This document shows, in pieces, positions 16,959 to 25,850 of a stretch of 64,000 bases of DNA. A model generated the notes under the pieces. That model had not been told where the DNA came from and ran no database searches. It saw only the letters and a program-made list of their open reading frames with translations. The position numbers and the translations under genes are program-made. The stretch comes from Lachnospiraceae bacterium (GTDB taxonomy: Bacteria; Bacillota; Clostridia; Lachnospirales; Lachnospiraceae). How positions within the stretch are numbered: the stretch's first letter is position 1; each line of letters opens with the position of its first letter. The DNA is taken from assembly GCA_017621075.1 (NCBI GenBank), contig JAGATV010000056.1, forward strand, positions 1 to 64,000, read 5' to 3'.

Positions 16959-17870
16959 ATGATACTAGGGTTGGGGCAGATCCTTGAAGAGATCACCCTG
17001 GAAGATCTGGAACTGACGGACAGGTCGGCAGTATTTATAACAGATACGGCACATGCCAAAGAAACGCTGGAGATCGCACAGATCAATTATGAGGGAGAAA
17101 TCAGTTTAAAGGATGTAAGTTTCTGCAAGATGGAATCACAGCAGGAGTGTCTTGTGGGTTCTCTGACTGTTCCTAAGATCATGGATGTGTTGGGAAGCAG
17201 GTTCAAACTGATGTTCTTTATCAATCAGAAGCATATTGTCATAGTGGATGATGACAATTTTGCAAGGCGTGTCATTTTGCGGATCAGACAGAACCGCACA
17301 AGACAGGGAGAGACAAAGGAACGTTTCCTGTATAGTTTTCTGACTCAGATCATGAGCAGGGATTTAGAGGCGCTGAACAGGTATGAGAGACGTATCATGG
17401 AGATGGAAGAAGAGATCATGGACGGCAAGCTGCAGGACTTCCAAAATACCATCACGCCTGTGCGGAAAGAACTTTTGATCTTAAGGGGATATTATGATGA
17501 ACTGATGGATCTGGGAAAAGAACTGGAGGAGAATGAAAATCGCTTTTTCGCAAAAAAGTACCTGAAATATTTCGGTACGGTGGCGGACAGGGCCGACCGG
17601 CTGATGGGGCGGACCGTACATCTTTTGGATTATGCCAATCAGGTAAGAGACGCCTACCAGGAGAAAGTGGCCGAGCAGCAGAATAAAAATATGCAGTTTT
17701 TGACCATCGTATCCACGATCTTTTTCCCATTGACCCTGATCACCGGATGGTATGGTATGAATTTTCAGAACATGCCGGAACTGGAACAGGGATATCCGGG
17801 GGTGATTGCACTCAGTCTGATAGTTGTTGTTACAATTATCATCATTTTTAAAAAGAAAAAAATATTTTAG
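16959..17870 (+). CDS. CorA-family divalent cation transporter
   Basis: 303-residue inner-membrane channel for Mg2+ or a similar ion. The N-terminal two thirds is soluble and helical (LNRYERRIMEMEEEIMDG), then two membrane helices: NMQFLTIVSTIFFPLTLITG ending in YGMNF (G266-M267-N268, the selectivity filter) and VIALSLIVVVTIIIIF. The basic tail KKKKIF follows. ATG at 16959 has a GGGAAGGA box; an upstream frame from 16917 overlaps ppk. Polyphosphate binds Mg2+, so location between ppk and the phosphate two-component system could be functional, but that is inference. Zinc export (ZntB) is an alternative for the superfamily. Confidence 0.88.
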   Translation: MILGLGQILEEITLEDLELTDRSAVFITDTAHAKETLEIAQINYEGEISLKDVSFCKMESQQECLVGSLTVPKIMDVLGSRFKLMFFINQKHIVIVDDDNFARRVILRIRQNRTRQGETKERFLYSFLTQIMSRDLEALNRYERRIMEMEEEIMDGKLQDFQNTITPVRKELLILRGYYDELMDLGKELEENENRFFAKKYLKYFGTVADRADRLMGRTVHLLDYANQVRDAYQEKVAEQQNKNMQFLTIVSTIFFPLTLITGWYGMNFQNMPELEQGYPGVIALSLIVVVTIIIIFKKKKIF

Positions 17871-17970
17871 CGGCAGAATAGTGTCAGAAGTTTGTTGCAG
17901 TCCAGGATACAAAAATGATACACTTATGTCATACCATGCAGGAAATGGAAGGAAAGTGCAGGAGTTTGTT

Positions 17971-18645
17971 ATGTTTAAGATTTTGATCGCAGAAGACGAA
18001 GAACCCATTGCCAACCTGATCCGCATGAATTTGAGCAGAGCCGGCTACCAGTGTACCTGGGCGCCGGACGGTATCAGGGCGGCTGATCTGATGATGAACC
18101 AGCCCTTTGATCTGGTGCTTTTGGACATCATGCTTCCGGGAGCAAACGGTTATGAGCTGATGGAGTATGCCAGAAATCTGAATCTTCCGGTTATTTTCCT
18201 GACGGCGTTAGGCACTACGGAAAACAAGGTGAAAGGGCTTAAGATGGGAGCGGATGACTACCTGACAAAGCCCTTTGAGATCGTGGAGCTATTGGCAAGG
18301 GTGGAGGCAGTGTTGCGCCGTTACAATAAGACCGAGGCAGTGTTTCAGGTATTTGATGCAGTGATCGATACCGCCTCCCGCACTGTGACAAAGAACGGTG
18401 AGGAGGTGTATCTGACCATGAAGGAGTTTGATCTGCTCCTTCTGTTTGCCAGAAACCGCAATATTGCCCTCTACCGTTCCGCTATTTATGAAAATGTCTG
18501 GGGCGGAGAGTACATGGGCCAGAGCAGGACTGTGGATCTCCATGTGCAGAGACTGAAAAAGAAACTGCAATGGGAGGATAAGATCGTGGCGGTGTACAAG
18601 GTGGGCTACAGGTTGTTGGGAGAGAACGGGACAGACGGCGTATAA
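17971..18645 (+). CDS. OmpR-family response regulator, PhoP-like
   Basis: 224-residue two-component regulator. Receiver: acidic pair in LIAEDEEPIANL, acceptor D52 in LLDIMLPG, T in FLTALGT, K100 in DDYLTKPFE. The winged-helix output domain has EVYLTMKEFDLL and SRTVDLHVQRLKKKL, the DNA-recognition helix. The start at 17971 follows GCAGGAG; the frame is open further upstream but that part is unlike any receiver. It overlaps nothing and is 3 bases from the kinase gene. Phosphate control is inferred from neighbours (pstS', ppk and the 11-base-period repeat); the sequence alone does not distinguish PhoP from other OmpR members. Confidence 0.9.
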   Translation: MFKILIAEDEEPIANLIRMNLSRAGYQCTWAPDGIRAADLMMNQPFDLVLLDIMLPGANGYELMEYARNLNLPVIFLTALGTTENKVKGLKMGADDYLTKPFEIVELLARVEAVLRRYNKTEAVFQVFDAVIDTASRTVTKNGEEVYLTMKEFDLLLLFARNRNIALYRSAIYENVWGGEYMGQSRTVDLHVQRLKKKLQWEDKIVAVYKVGYRLLGENGTDGV

Positions 18646-18648
18646 AGG

Positions 18649-20175
18649 ATGGAAGGTATGAAATTCGCAGACAAGCTTTTCTTTGCCATGACAGGGCTTT
18701 TGACCATTATTTTTGCAGTGTTCGGAATCTGGATGCTGTCTTCCTATTTTCAGAATCTGGTCAACCGGGAAGCGGAACAGGGGTTGTTGGAAAACCAGAT
18801 GGTAAGAGTCCTTTTCCAGATGGCATATCGGTCTGCGGAGGAATATGGGGACGATTATGCCATCCCCAAGGCGATAGATGCCGCGGCCATGAATCATCCG
18901 GGCAATCAGGACAGCCTGTTCTTTGCCCTTTCCCAGGATATGAGTTTTTACTATGGGGAAAATGCCATCCGCAAGGATGCTTACCGGGAGAATATCATCG
19001 GTATTGTCAGGGAACTTTCTGATGACAGATCTTGCGCTTACGGGATCCGCAAGATGGGAGAAGAATATTACCTGATCAGTGTCTGCTGCGTCAGAGTCAG
19101 GGAGGGGTTTCTCTATCTGGGGCTGTGCCGTGATGTATCCGATATCTACCGTGACAGGGAACATCTTATGAATCAATACCGCCTGGCCCTGGTACTCCTT
19201 CTGGTGGCAGGCAGTGTGTGCATCTATGTGGTACTCCGTTATATCACGAGCCCCATCAGAAAGCTGGGCAGGACGGCCAGGAATATCGCAGACGGCAATC
19301 TGGAAGTGCGCTCCAATTATCGGTCGCCGGATGAGATCGGCACTTTGGCAGAGAGTTTTGATTCCATGGCAGACAAGCTGGTGGAAAATATGAAGGAGAT
19401 CGAAAAGGAGGCCCGCAATAAGGAGAAGGAAGCCAGACAGAAGGAAGAATTTACAGCCTCCTTTGCCCATGAACTGAAGACGCCGCTCACCTCCATCATC
19501 GGGTATGCAGATATGCTCAATTCCATTGAGCTTTCGGAGGAGGAAAGGCGAGAGGCGTACTTTTATATCTTCTCCCAGGGAAAGAGGCTGGAAAGCCTGT
19601 CCCATAAGCTGTTAGAGCTGGCAGAGATGGAAAACAATCCTCTGACGGTAAGACCGGTTTCCACCAGGATCTTAGAGGAAGATCTCCGTGCTACCATGCG
19701 CCCCATCTTTCGCAGAAAACAGATCAAGGGCAAGATCACCATGGAAAAAGGGGTCATCTACGGGGATCAGGAACTGTTGCTGTCCCTGTTTTACAATCTT
19801 TTGGACAATGCAGTCAAAGCGGTGGAGGAACAGGGATTCATCCTGCTCAAGGGGACCTGCCTTTCGGAAGGATACGAGGTCAAGGTGGTGGACAACGGCA
19901 GGGGAATCCCAAAGCAGGAGATCGGTCGGATCACGGAAGCTTTTTATATGGTGGACAAATCCCGCTCCAGAAAAGAAGGGGGAGCCGGTATCGGCATGGC
20001 ACTTTGCCAGAAGGTCATTACGCTTCATGGCGGAACGCTTACCATCAGCAGTAAGGAAGGAGATGGGACGGTAATGCGGATGCTCTTTCCCGGAAAGCTT
20101 TCGCAAGATGGCTTTAGGGCAGAAATGACAGATAAGACAGGAATGACAGGAAATGAAGAGGCAGACATCGGATAA
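18649..20175 (+). CDS. Sensor histidine kinase, PhoR-like
   Basis: 508-residue membrane kinase partnering the regulator just upstream. Membrane helices at about 10-33 and 178-200 flank an extracytoplasmic sensor region of about 145 residues. A HAMP linker (RYITSPIRKLGRTARNIADG) and coiled coil precede HisKA with H274 in FAHELKTPLTSIIG, then HATPase with N box NLLDNAVKA, DNGRGIP and GGAGIGMALC. A second ATG at 18658 is an equally possible start, with GGAAGGT upstream. The last 23 bases overlap the next gene. The ligand is unknown; the sensor region is not a recognised PAS domain by eye. Confidence 0.9.
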   Translation: MEGMKFADKLFFAMTGLLTIIFAVFGIWMLSSYFQNLVNREAEQGLLENQMVRVLFQMAYRSAEEYGDDYAIPKAIDAAAMNHPGNQDSLFFALSQDMSFYYGENAIRKDAYRENIIGIVRELSDDRSCAYGIRKMGEEYYLISVCCVRVREGFLYLGLCRDVSDIYRDREHLMNQYRLALVLLLVAGSVCIYVVLRYITSPIRKLGRTARNIADGNLEVRSNYRSPDEIGTLAESFDSMADKLVENMKEIEKEARNKEKEARQKEEFTASFAHELKTPLTSIIGYADMLNSIELSEEERREAYFYIFSQGKRLESLSHKLLELAEMENNPLTVRPVSTRILEEDLRATMRPIFRRKQIKGKITMEKGVIYGDQELLLSLFYNLLDNAVKAVEEQGFILLKGTCLSEGYEVKVVDNGRGIPKQEIGRITEAFYMVDKSRSRKEGGAGIGMALCQKVITLHGGTLTISSKEGDGTVMRMLFPGKLSQDGFRAEMTDKTGMTGNEEADIG

Positions 20176-21202
20176 GAGAAGCATAAAATACAGAAAATCG
20201 GGAATGCGGGATGGGAAGGGTTTCTATGCCGGATGCATCCTGCTATTATCCATGGTCATTGCAGGGGCCTTTTTTCTCCCGAGAGGAGTGTTCTATCTTC
20301 AGGACAGGTATCAGATGGGAAATACCACCGTAAAAGAGCAGGCGGTGGCAGATGTGACGGATTTAAATCTTACTTACGAAAAGGAACTGGGGAAACGGAT
20401 GTCGGATTTTGCGTCAGATCTGTATCTGGGCAGGCGGATATTTACTGCTTTTGAGGAATCTGCGCTTGATGAGAAGGAGGGTACTTATCTGGAAGAACAG
20501 CTCTATCGGAATGATATGCTGTTCAGTATGCTTTTGTCCCTCTATGATGTGAATATGATCAGCTATGATATCATAGACGGGGACTACTTAAATGATCTGT
20601 TGATAAAAGAGGGGGCAAAAGGTAAACGCTATGTGATCTATGATGGGGATTATGCCAACGGCATTGCATTTTCCTGCCTGTATTGGGAGGTGCAGATGCC
20701 AGAGGGCAACCGACTGCAGGTGCTTATGGATACGGAGGACCATACCCTTTACTATCTGTCGGTGTCCATGGGAGAACCGTACCAATATGATATGGATCAA
20801 GTCAATGAGACCGTGGCTATGATGAGGGAAAAGGAAATTCATAGTATTTACGACCTGAAGACGGGGTCATATTTGAAAGAATTCAATGGCTTTACGGAGG
20901 AGGATCTGTATTACAATTTCCTCTATGTCCAGAGGCGCTATTATGAAGCGGACCTGTTGAATGAGAATCCTGATATGGAAACGGAACAAGACCTTGGAGA
21001 CGGCATAGAGTTGGTGGAGGAAGCAGTGGGGATGGATGAATCACTATGGTATCTGTCCATGCCTCTTCCTTACGGGAAGAATGAGATCCATGCAGAAGTC
21101 AGTGTTTTGCTTGATGACAGGGAAGCCGACGGGACTGTGTATCTGTTTTCTTTCGGCATCCGGGAGATCGGGGAACTGATCCCGGAGTTTAAGGTGCCTT
21201 AA
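20153..21202 (+). CDS. Unknown membrane-anchored protein overlapping the histidine kinase gene
   Basis: 349 residues that I do not recognise. A basic N-terminus is followed by one hydrophobic helix (about 24-43, GFYAGCILLLSMVIAG), then an acidic, soluble and presumably extracytoplasmic domain of about 300 residues with no repeats. There is no lipobox or signal-cleavage site that stands out. The gene starts 23 bases inside the kinase gene, a coupling typical of functional partners. The layout recalls YycH/YycI, single-pass proteins that restrain the WalK kinase, but no sequence resemblance was judged. A role as kinase accessory is inference. Confidence 0.75.
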   Translation: MKRQTSDKRSIKYRKSGMRDGKGFYAGCILLLSMVIAGAFFLPRGVFYLQDRYQMGNTTVKEQAVADVTDLNLTYEKELGKRMSDFASDLYLGRRIFTAFEESALDEKEGTYLEEQLYRNDMLFSMLLSLYDVNMISYDIIDGDYLNDLLIKEGAKGKRYVIYDGDYANGIAFSCLYWEVQMPEGNRLQVLMDTEDHTLYYLSVSMGEPYQYDMDQVNETVAMMREKEIHSIYDLKTGSYLKEFNGFTEEDLYYNFLYVQRRYYEADLLNENPDMETEQDLGDGIELVEEAVGMDESLWYLSMPLPYGKNEIHAEVSVLLDDREADGTVYLFSFGIREIGELIPEFKVP

Positions 21203-21298
21203 GGTGCAGAATTTTGACAGGGGAATCAAATTTGGAAAAAAGGCATAAAGAGCCTTCTGCTTTACTATATTTTAGGGAAAGGGCAGGAGGTTTTTTCT

Positions 21299-22720
21299 TT
21301 GGAAGAAAAAGGTTTTGCAACGATCGGGGCAGTGGTGGAAAAGGTGGATGATCTGGTGTGGGGCCCCTGGATGCTCGCCCTGCTTTTGGGGACCGGCATC
21401 TATCTGATGGTGAGGCTGCGCTTCCTGCCTCTGAAAAATCTGAAATATGCACTTTTGTGCACGGTGGGGAAAGAGAAAAGTCTTCGGGGGCGCTTCGCCA
21501 AAGTCTCCTTAAGGGAGCAGGGCGGCGCAGGGGTATCCGCTTTTTCTTCTCTGACCACGGAGCTTGCTGCCACCATCGGCACCGGCAATATCGTGGGAGT
21601 GGCTACGGCTATGGTGCTTGGCGGACCGGGAGCACTTCTGTGGATGATGGCTTCCAGTCTTTTGGGTATGGCTGTCAAACTGGTGGAAAGCACGCTGTCG
21701 GTAAAATACAGGATCAGGAATGGGAACAACGAGTTTGCGGGAGGCCCCATGTATACCATGGCAAGGGGATTGCCGGATAAAAGGGTCGGGAAACTTTTGG
21801 GAACGGTCTTTGCGGTCTTTGCGGTGATGGCTTCCTTTGGCATGGGCAATATGACCCAGTCAAACTCTATTGCTGAGGCCATGGAAGTCACTTTCGGGGT
21901 GCCGGTGTACAGGACCGGGCTTGTAGTTACCGTCCTTACGATCCTGGTAGTTCTTGGAGGCATCGGGAGTATCGCAAAGGTTACCAGGGTGCTGGTGCCC
22001 CTTATGGGTATCTTTTATCTGGCGGGGACCATGGGTGTGATCCTGACTCACTTTAGGGAAGTGCCGGAGGGGATTTGCCAGATCTTTGTCATGGCACTGT
22101 GCCCCGGAGCAGCGTGGGGAGGAGCCTGCGGACAGCTCTGTGTGTCGGTGCCTCAAGCTCTGCGCTGGGGTGTGTCCAGAGGGGTATTTTCCAATGAAGC
22201 GGGACTTGGCGCAGCCGGCATCAGTGCTGCGGCAGCGGATACCGCAGATCCGGTGCGCCAGGGCTATATCAGCATGACGGGAGTGTTTTTGGACACTATG
22301 GTGATCTGCTTTTTGACCGGGCTTGCCATTGCGGCCTCGGGAGTGCTGGGGAGCGTGGATGAAAAAGGACAGCTTTTGACGGGTACAGCTCTTACCATTG
22401 CGGTGTTCCGCACTGCTTTTGGGGAACTGGGGGCGGCATTTGTGAGTATCTGTATCGTTCTGTTTGCTTTTGCCACCATTGTGGGATGGGCTTATCAGGG
22501 GGAGAAGGCGTTTGAATTTCTGGCAGGAACCGGATATTGTATCTGGTACCGCTTTTTTTACGGGCTGGTGACTTATGTGGGAACGGTATGTTCCTTAAAG
22601 GTGGTATGGGATTTCTCGGATATCTGTAACGCGCTGATGGCAGTGCCCAATCTGATCTGTGTGCTGTGGATGTCAGGGGAAGCCTGCCGGGAGATACAAG
22701 AGTATGAGAACAGAAAATGA
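21299..22720 (+). CDS. Alanine/glycine:cation symporter (AGCS family)
   Basis: 473-residue Na+- or H+-coupled uptake carrier for alanine or glycine. Family marks are TTELAATIGTGNIVGVATA (the substrate/cation helix), GGPGALLWMMASSLLGMAVK, GGPMYTMARGL and later SNEAGLGAAGISAAAADTAD. About ten membrane helices are spread along the chain. Translation starts at TTG 21299, supported by a perfect AGGAGG box 8 bases upstream; no in-frame ATG is near. 97 bases separate it from the preceding gene and contain no convincing terminator. The rest of the cluster gives no clue to its role. Confidence 0.93.
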   Translation: MEEKGFATIGAVVEKVDDLVWGPWMLALLLGTGIYLMVRLRFLPLKNLKYALLCTVGKEKSLRGRFAKVSLREQGGAGVSAFSSLTTELAATIGTGNIVGVATAMVLGGPGALLWMMASSLLGMAVKLVESTLSVKYRIRNGNNEFAGGPMYTMARGLPDKRVGKLLGTVFAVFAVMASFGMGNMTQSNSIAEAMEVTFGVPVYRTGLVVTVLTILVVLGGIGSIAKVTRVLVPLMGIFYLAGTMGVILTHFREVPEGICQIFVMALCPGAAWGGACGQLCVSVPQALRWGVSRGVFSNEAGLGAAGISAAAADTADPVRQGYISMTGVFLDTMVICFLTGLAIAASGVLGSVDEKGQLLTGTALTIAVFRTAFGELGAAFVSICIVLFAFATIVGWAYQGEKAFEFLAGTGYCIWYRFFYGLVTYVGTVCSLKVVWDFSDICNALMAVPNLICVLWMSGEACREIQEYENRK

Positions 22721-22740
22721 ACAGTGTAAAATATTTTAAG

Positions 22741-22769
22741 TTGTGGGAATGAAAAAGACGTGATATGAT
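22741..22769 (+). promoter_or_regulatory. Sigma A-type promoter for miaB
   Basis: TTGTGG (22741-22746), 17 bases, TATGAT (22764-22769), 55 bases upstream of the miaB ATG and 21 bases after the symporter gene ends. Spacing is ideal; the -35 has two mismatches. Confidence 0.55.
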
Positions 22770-22823
22770 AGACAACAGACGGAAGACAACTTTAACATAT
22801 AAGATCGAAAGGTTATCAGATAC

Positions 22824-24242
22824 ATGGATCACAGAACGGAAGTACAGAAAGAGACTGAGAGGCAGTATGCATTTATGGAGAAGGCTGCAGGCTATGTGGA
22901 GGCTATGGCAGCAAAACTGGGCAGGAAACCAACCTGCTGTGTCACCACCTTCGGCTGTCAGATGAATGCCAGAGATTCTGAAAAGCTGGCAGGCATCCTG
23001 GAAAAGGCAGGCTATGAGCTGGTGGAGGATGAGAATGCGGACTTTGTCATCTATAATACCTGCACTGTCAGGGACAATGCCAACCAGAAGGTTTACGGCA
23101 GACTGGGAGTCTTAAACGGTTACAAGAAAAAGAATCCCCACATGAAGATCGCTCTCTGCGGCTGCATGATGCAGGAGCCTTCTGTCATTGAGAAGATCAA
23201 GAAAAGTTATCCCTTTGTGGATTTGATCTTCGGGACCCATAATATCTTTAAGTTTGCGGAACTTTTGACTGCCATGTTTGAAAATAAAGGAATGGTCATT
23301 GATATCTGGGAGGATACGGACAAGATCGTGGAAGATCTGCCGGTGGAACGGAAATATCCTTTCAAATCCGGTATTAATATCATGTTCGGGTGTAATAATT
23401 TCTGCAGCTATTGTATCGTCCCTTATGTGAGGGGGCGGGAGCGGAGCCGCAATCCCAAGGATATCATCCGTGAGATCGAAGGGCTGGTGGCAGACGGCGT
23501 GGTGGAGATCATGCTCCTGGGACAGAATGTGAATTCTTATGGCAAAAATCTGGAGGAACCGGTGACTTTTGCCCAGCTTCTTACACAGATCGAGAAGATC
23601 GAAGGGCTTGAGCGCATCCGTTTCATGACTTCCCACCCCAAGGACTTATCGGAGGAATTGATCCAGGTGATGAAGCATTCCAAGAAGATCTGCAGACACC
23701 TGCACCTTCCGCTGCAGTCCGGCTCTACCAGGATACTGACCGCCATGAACCGCCGTTATACCAAGGAACAGTATCTGAAGCTGGCGGAGCACATCAGAGA
23801 GGAGATCCCGGACATATCCATCACCACCGATATCATCGTAGGATTTCCGGGAGAGACGGCAGAGGATGTGGAGGAGACCATCGATGTGATCCGCAGGGTC
23901 AAATATGACAATGCTTTTACCTTTATTTATTCCAAGCGGACAGGTACTCCGGCGGCCGCCATGGACAACCAGGTGCCTGAGGATGTGGTGAAGGCCGGTT
24001 TTGACAAGGTGTTAAAAGTGGTTCAGGATACTGCCAGAGAGCAGGCGGCCCGATATCAGGGGCAGGTCATGGAGGCTTTGGTGGAAGAGATCAATGAGAG
24101 TGATCCTGGCATGGTGACAGGTCGTCTTTCCAACAATCTGCTGGTCCATTTCCCGGGGGACGCCTCCCTGATCGGAAAGATCGTCAGGGTCTCTTTAGAG
24201 GAATGCCACGGTTTCTACTATGTGGGAAAAAGGGTGGAATAG
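22824..24242 (+). CDS. miaB: tRNA-2-methylthio-N6-dimethylallyladenosine synthase
   Basis: Radical-SAM methylthiotransferase that adds a methylthio group to i6A37 in tRNAs reading UNN codons. 472 residues. The UPF0004 domain has its three auxiliary-cluster cysteines (TFGCQMN, C45; YNTCTVR; LCGCMMQ). The radical-SAM motif CxxxCxxC is C190, C194, C197 (FGCNNFCSYCIVPYVRGRER). SHPKDLSEELI and LPLQSGSTRIL are typical, and a TRAM domain ends the chain. GQNVNSYG is the MiaB rather than MtaB/RimO form. The substrate-making enzyme MiaA is encoded 6 kb downstream. Confidence 0.95.
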   Translation: MDHRTEVQKETERQYAFMEKAAGYVEAMAAKLGRKPTCCVTTFGCQMNARDSEKLAGILEKAGYELVEDENADFVIYNTCTVRDNANQKVYGRLGVLNGYKKKNPHMKIALCGCMMQEPSVIEKIKKSYPFVDLIFGTHNIFKFAELLTAMFENKGMVIDIWEDTDKIVEDLPVERKYPFKSGINIMFGCNNFCSYCIVPYVRGRERSRNPKDIIREIEGLVADGVVEIMLLGQNVNSYGKNLEEPVTFAQLLTQIEKIEGLERIRFMTSHPKDLSEELIQVMKHSKKICRHLHLPLQSGSTRILTAMNRRYTKEQYLKLAEHIREEIPDISITTDIIVGFPGETAEDVEETIDVIRRVKYDNAFTFIYSKRTGTPAAAMDNQVPEDVVKAGFDKVLKVVQDTAREQAARYQGQVMEALVEEINESDPGMVTGRLSNNLLVHFPGDASLIGKIVRVSLEECHGFYYVGKRVE

Positions 24243-24341
24243 GTGATTTGTCCGGCAGCATGCCTTTCGATATTTCTTGAAATTCTGAATATCATATAGT
24301 ATGATTGAGATAGTTTCGTTAGGAAGCGATAGGAGAATACA

Positions 24342-25016
24342 GTGAGACATGAGTTAAAATATATCCTGACGCCTGTGCAGTACCGGGTCCTCAAGGACCG
24401 TCTGAAATGGTTTTTAAAGCCCGATCCCCATGCCGGGGAAAACGGGGAATATGCGATCCGCAGCATCTATTTTGACACAGACAGCCTGGATGCTGTATGG
24501 GAAAAGATCAACGGCGTGGACAAGCGGAAAAAGTACAGGATCCGATTTTACAACGGGAATGCAGATCGGTGTACCCTGGAGTGCAAGGAAAAACACGGCA
24601 CCAGGATCCATAAGATCTCAGAGCCTTTGACAAGGGAGGAAGCCTTGGCCCTGATGCAGAGGGAAAGCATCCTGCCAAAGAGGGAGCTCTCGGGACAGAT
24701 GGCCCTTTGGGTGCAAAAATCACAGCTGCATCCGGTGGTGACGGTGGACTATGTGAGGGAGGCTTACATTTATCCCGTTTCCAATGTGCGGGTGACTTTT
24801 GACAAACGGCTGTCGGCAGGCAGGGTGGAGGATGCCTTTTCGGCACCGCTTGGCTTCCCCAATGTTTTGGGGGAACAGGTGATCCTGGAAGTGAAATATG
24901 ACGAGGTGCTCCCGCTGCATATCAGCCGTCTGATCGCCGATGTGCAGCCGGTCAATATGTCGGTATCCAAGTACGTTATGTGTGTGGAGAAGCGCCTTGC
25001 GGAAAAAGGTTTTTAA
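24342..25016 (+). CDS. VTC-domain polyphosphate polymerase-like protein
   Basis: 224 residues with a CYTH/VTC-type tunnel fold, the domain that polymerises polyphosphate in yeast VTC. The pattern MRHELKYILTP at the start, IRSIYFDTDSLDAVWEKING (about 44-63), KKYRIRFYN, LECKEKHGTRIHK and the last-strand VILEVKYDEVLP are family hallmarks, with the alternating charged residues that line the tunnel. GTG start behind AGGAGA. It is 23 bases from a DUF4956 membrane protein, the usual bacterial partner. Whether it makes polyphosphate or another product is untested. It is soluble, so the partner probably anchors it. Confidence 0.85.
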   Translation: MRHELKYILTPVQYRVLKDRLKWFLKPDPHAGENGEYAIRSIYFDTDSLDAVWEKINGVDKRKKYRIRFYNGNADRCTLECKEKHGTRIHKISEPLTREEALALMQRESILPKRELSGQMALWVQKSQLHPVVTVDYVREAYIYPVSNVRVTFDKRLSAGRVEDAFSAPLGFPNVLGEQVILEVKYDEVLPLHISRLIADVQPVNMSVSKYVMCVEKRLAEKGF

Positions 25017-25039
25017 ATCAAAGATAAGAGGAGAAGAAC

Positions 25040-25705
25040 ATGAATACCATCAAAAGTATCTTGAAAGAGAATATTGTCCAGATGGGGCTGATTGAAAATC
25101 TGTCCCTGCCCTATATCTGCATGGTGCTGGGTACTGCCCTTGCCTGCGGTGTATTGATCTATGTAGTGTACAAGTATTTTTACAGGGGAGCCGTATATTC
25201 CGAGAACTTCGGGCTGCTTTTGGTGCTGAGCACCCTTACGGTGGCATTTATCATTATGACAATTTCCTCCAACATCGTGCTTTCCTTAGGTATGGTGGGT
25301 GCACTTTCCATCGTGCGTTTCCGTGCGGCGGTGAAGGACCCTTTGGATGTGGGCTTCCTGTTTCTGGGTATCGCAGCTGGGCTGACTGCGGGAGCGGGCC
25401 TGTTTTTCATTGCCGGCATTGGCACGGTCTCTATCTGCATGGTATTTGTAGTGTTCTACTTTTTGGGGAAAAGCAGGACTTCCTATCTGTTGGTGGTGCG
25501 CTATGACAATAAGGCAGAGGAAGAGGTAAAGAAGCTTGTTGGGGGCATTAGGCACAAGGTAAGGACCATTGCAAAACAGGGACAGGAGACGGAAGCTACT
25601 TATGCGGTTTCCGGAAAATGCGAGAACCTTTTGGAGGACCTGCTTTCCGTGGCCGGCGTGGAAAATGCCATGCTGGTAGCCTATACGGGAGAAGGACAGT
25701 ATTGA
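25040..25705 (+). CDS. DUF4956 membrane protein, VTC partner
   Basis: 221 residues. Hydrophobic helices at about 20-40, 55-80, 85-95 and 110-145, then a cytoplasmic C-terminal domain of about 70 residues. The segment LSLGMVGALSIVRFRAAVKD followed by PLDVGFLFLGIAAGL is highly characteristic of DUF4956. These genes sit beside VTC-domain genes in many Firmicutes. Function unknown; a role in membrane placement or export of the VTC product is inferred. ATG start with GAGGAGAAG. Confidence 0.85.
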   Translation: MNTIKSILKENIVQMGLIENLSLPYICMVLGTALACGVLIYVVYKYFYRGAVYSENFGLLLVLSTLTVAFIIMTISSNIVLSLGMVGALSIVRFRAAVKDPLDVGFLFLGIAAGLTAGAGLFFIAGIGTVSICMVFVVFYFLGKSRTSYLLVVRYDNKAEEEVKKLVGGIRHKVRTIAKQGQETEATYAVSGKCENLLEDLLSVAGVENAMLVAYTGEGQY

Positions 25706-25757
25706 TGGGATAGCATTTTTACAGGGAAATGACCGAAACTTTGGCATGGCCCAACGA

Positions 25758-25786
25758 TTTACAATAACAACATTTTGTGGTATTAT
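25758..25786 (+). promoter_or_regulatory. Sigma A-type promoter for mutS
   Basis: TTTACA (25758-25763), 17 bases, TATTAT (25781-25786), 65 bases upstream of the mutS start. It would launch the long repair / tRNA / cell-shape gene run. The predicted start point falls inside the following hairpin. Confidence 0.65.
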
Positions 25787-25822
25787 AAAAGCGGATGCGC
25801 AAAAAATTGTGTATCCGCTTTT
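25787..25822 (+). terminator. Hairpin with T run between DUF4956 gene and mutS
   Basis: AAAAGCGGAT (25787-25796) pairs with ATCCGCTTTT (25813-25822) across a 16-base loop. It can end transcription from the VTC/DUF4956 pair. Its left arm overlaps the start point of the mutS promoter, so transcripts from that promoter would contain only part of the stem and escape termination. Confidence 0.6.
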
Positions 25823-25850
25823 GATATGGATAGAACAGGAGTGTTAAAAA

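Noticed and set aside
21228..21262. Hairpin AAGGC/GCCTT before the symporter gene as terminator
   Set aside because: Five-base stem without a T run.
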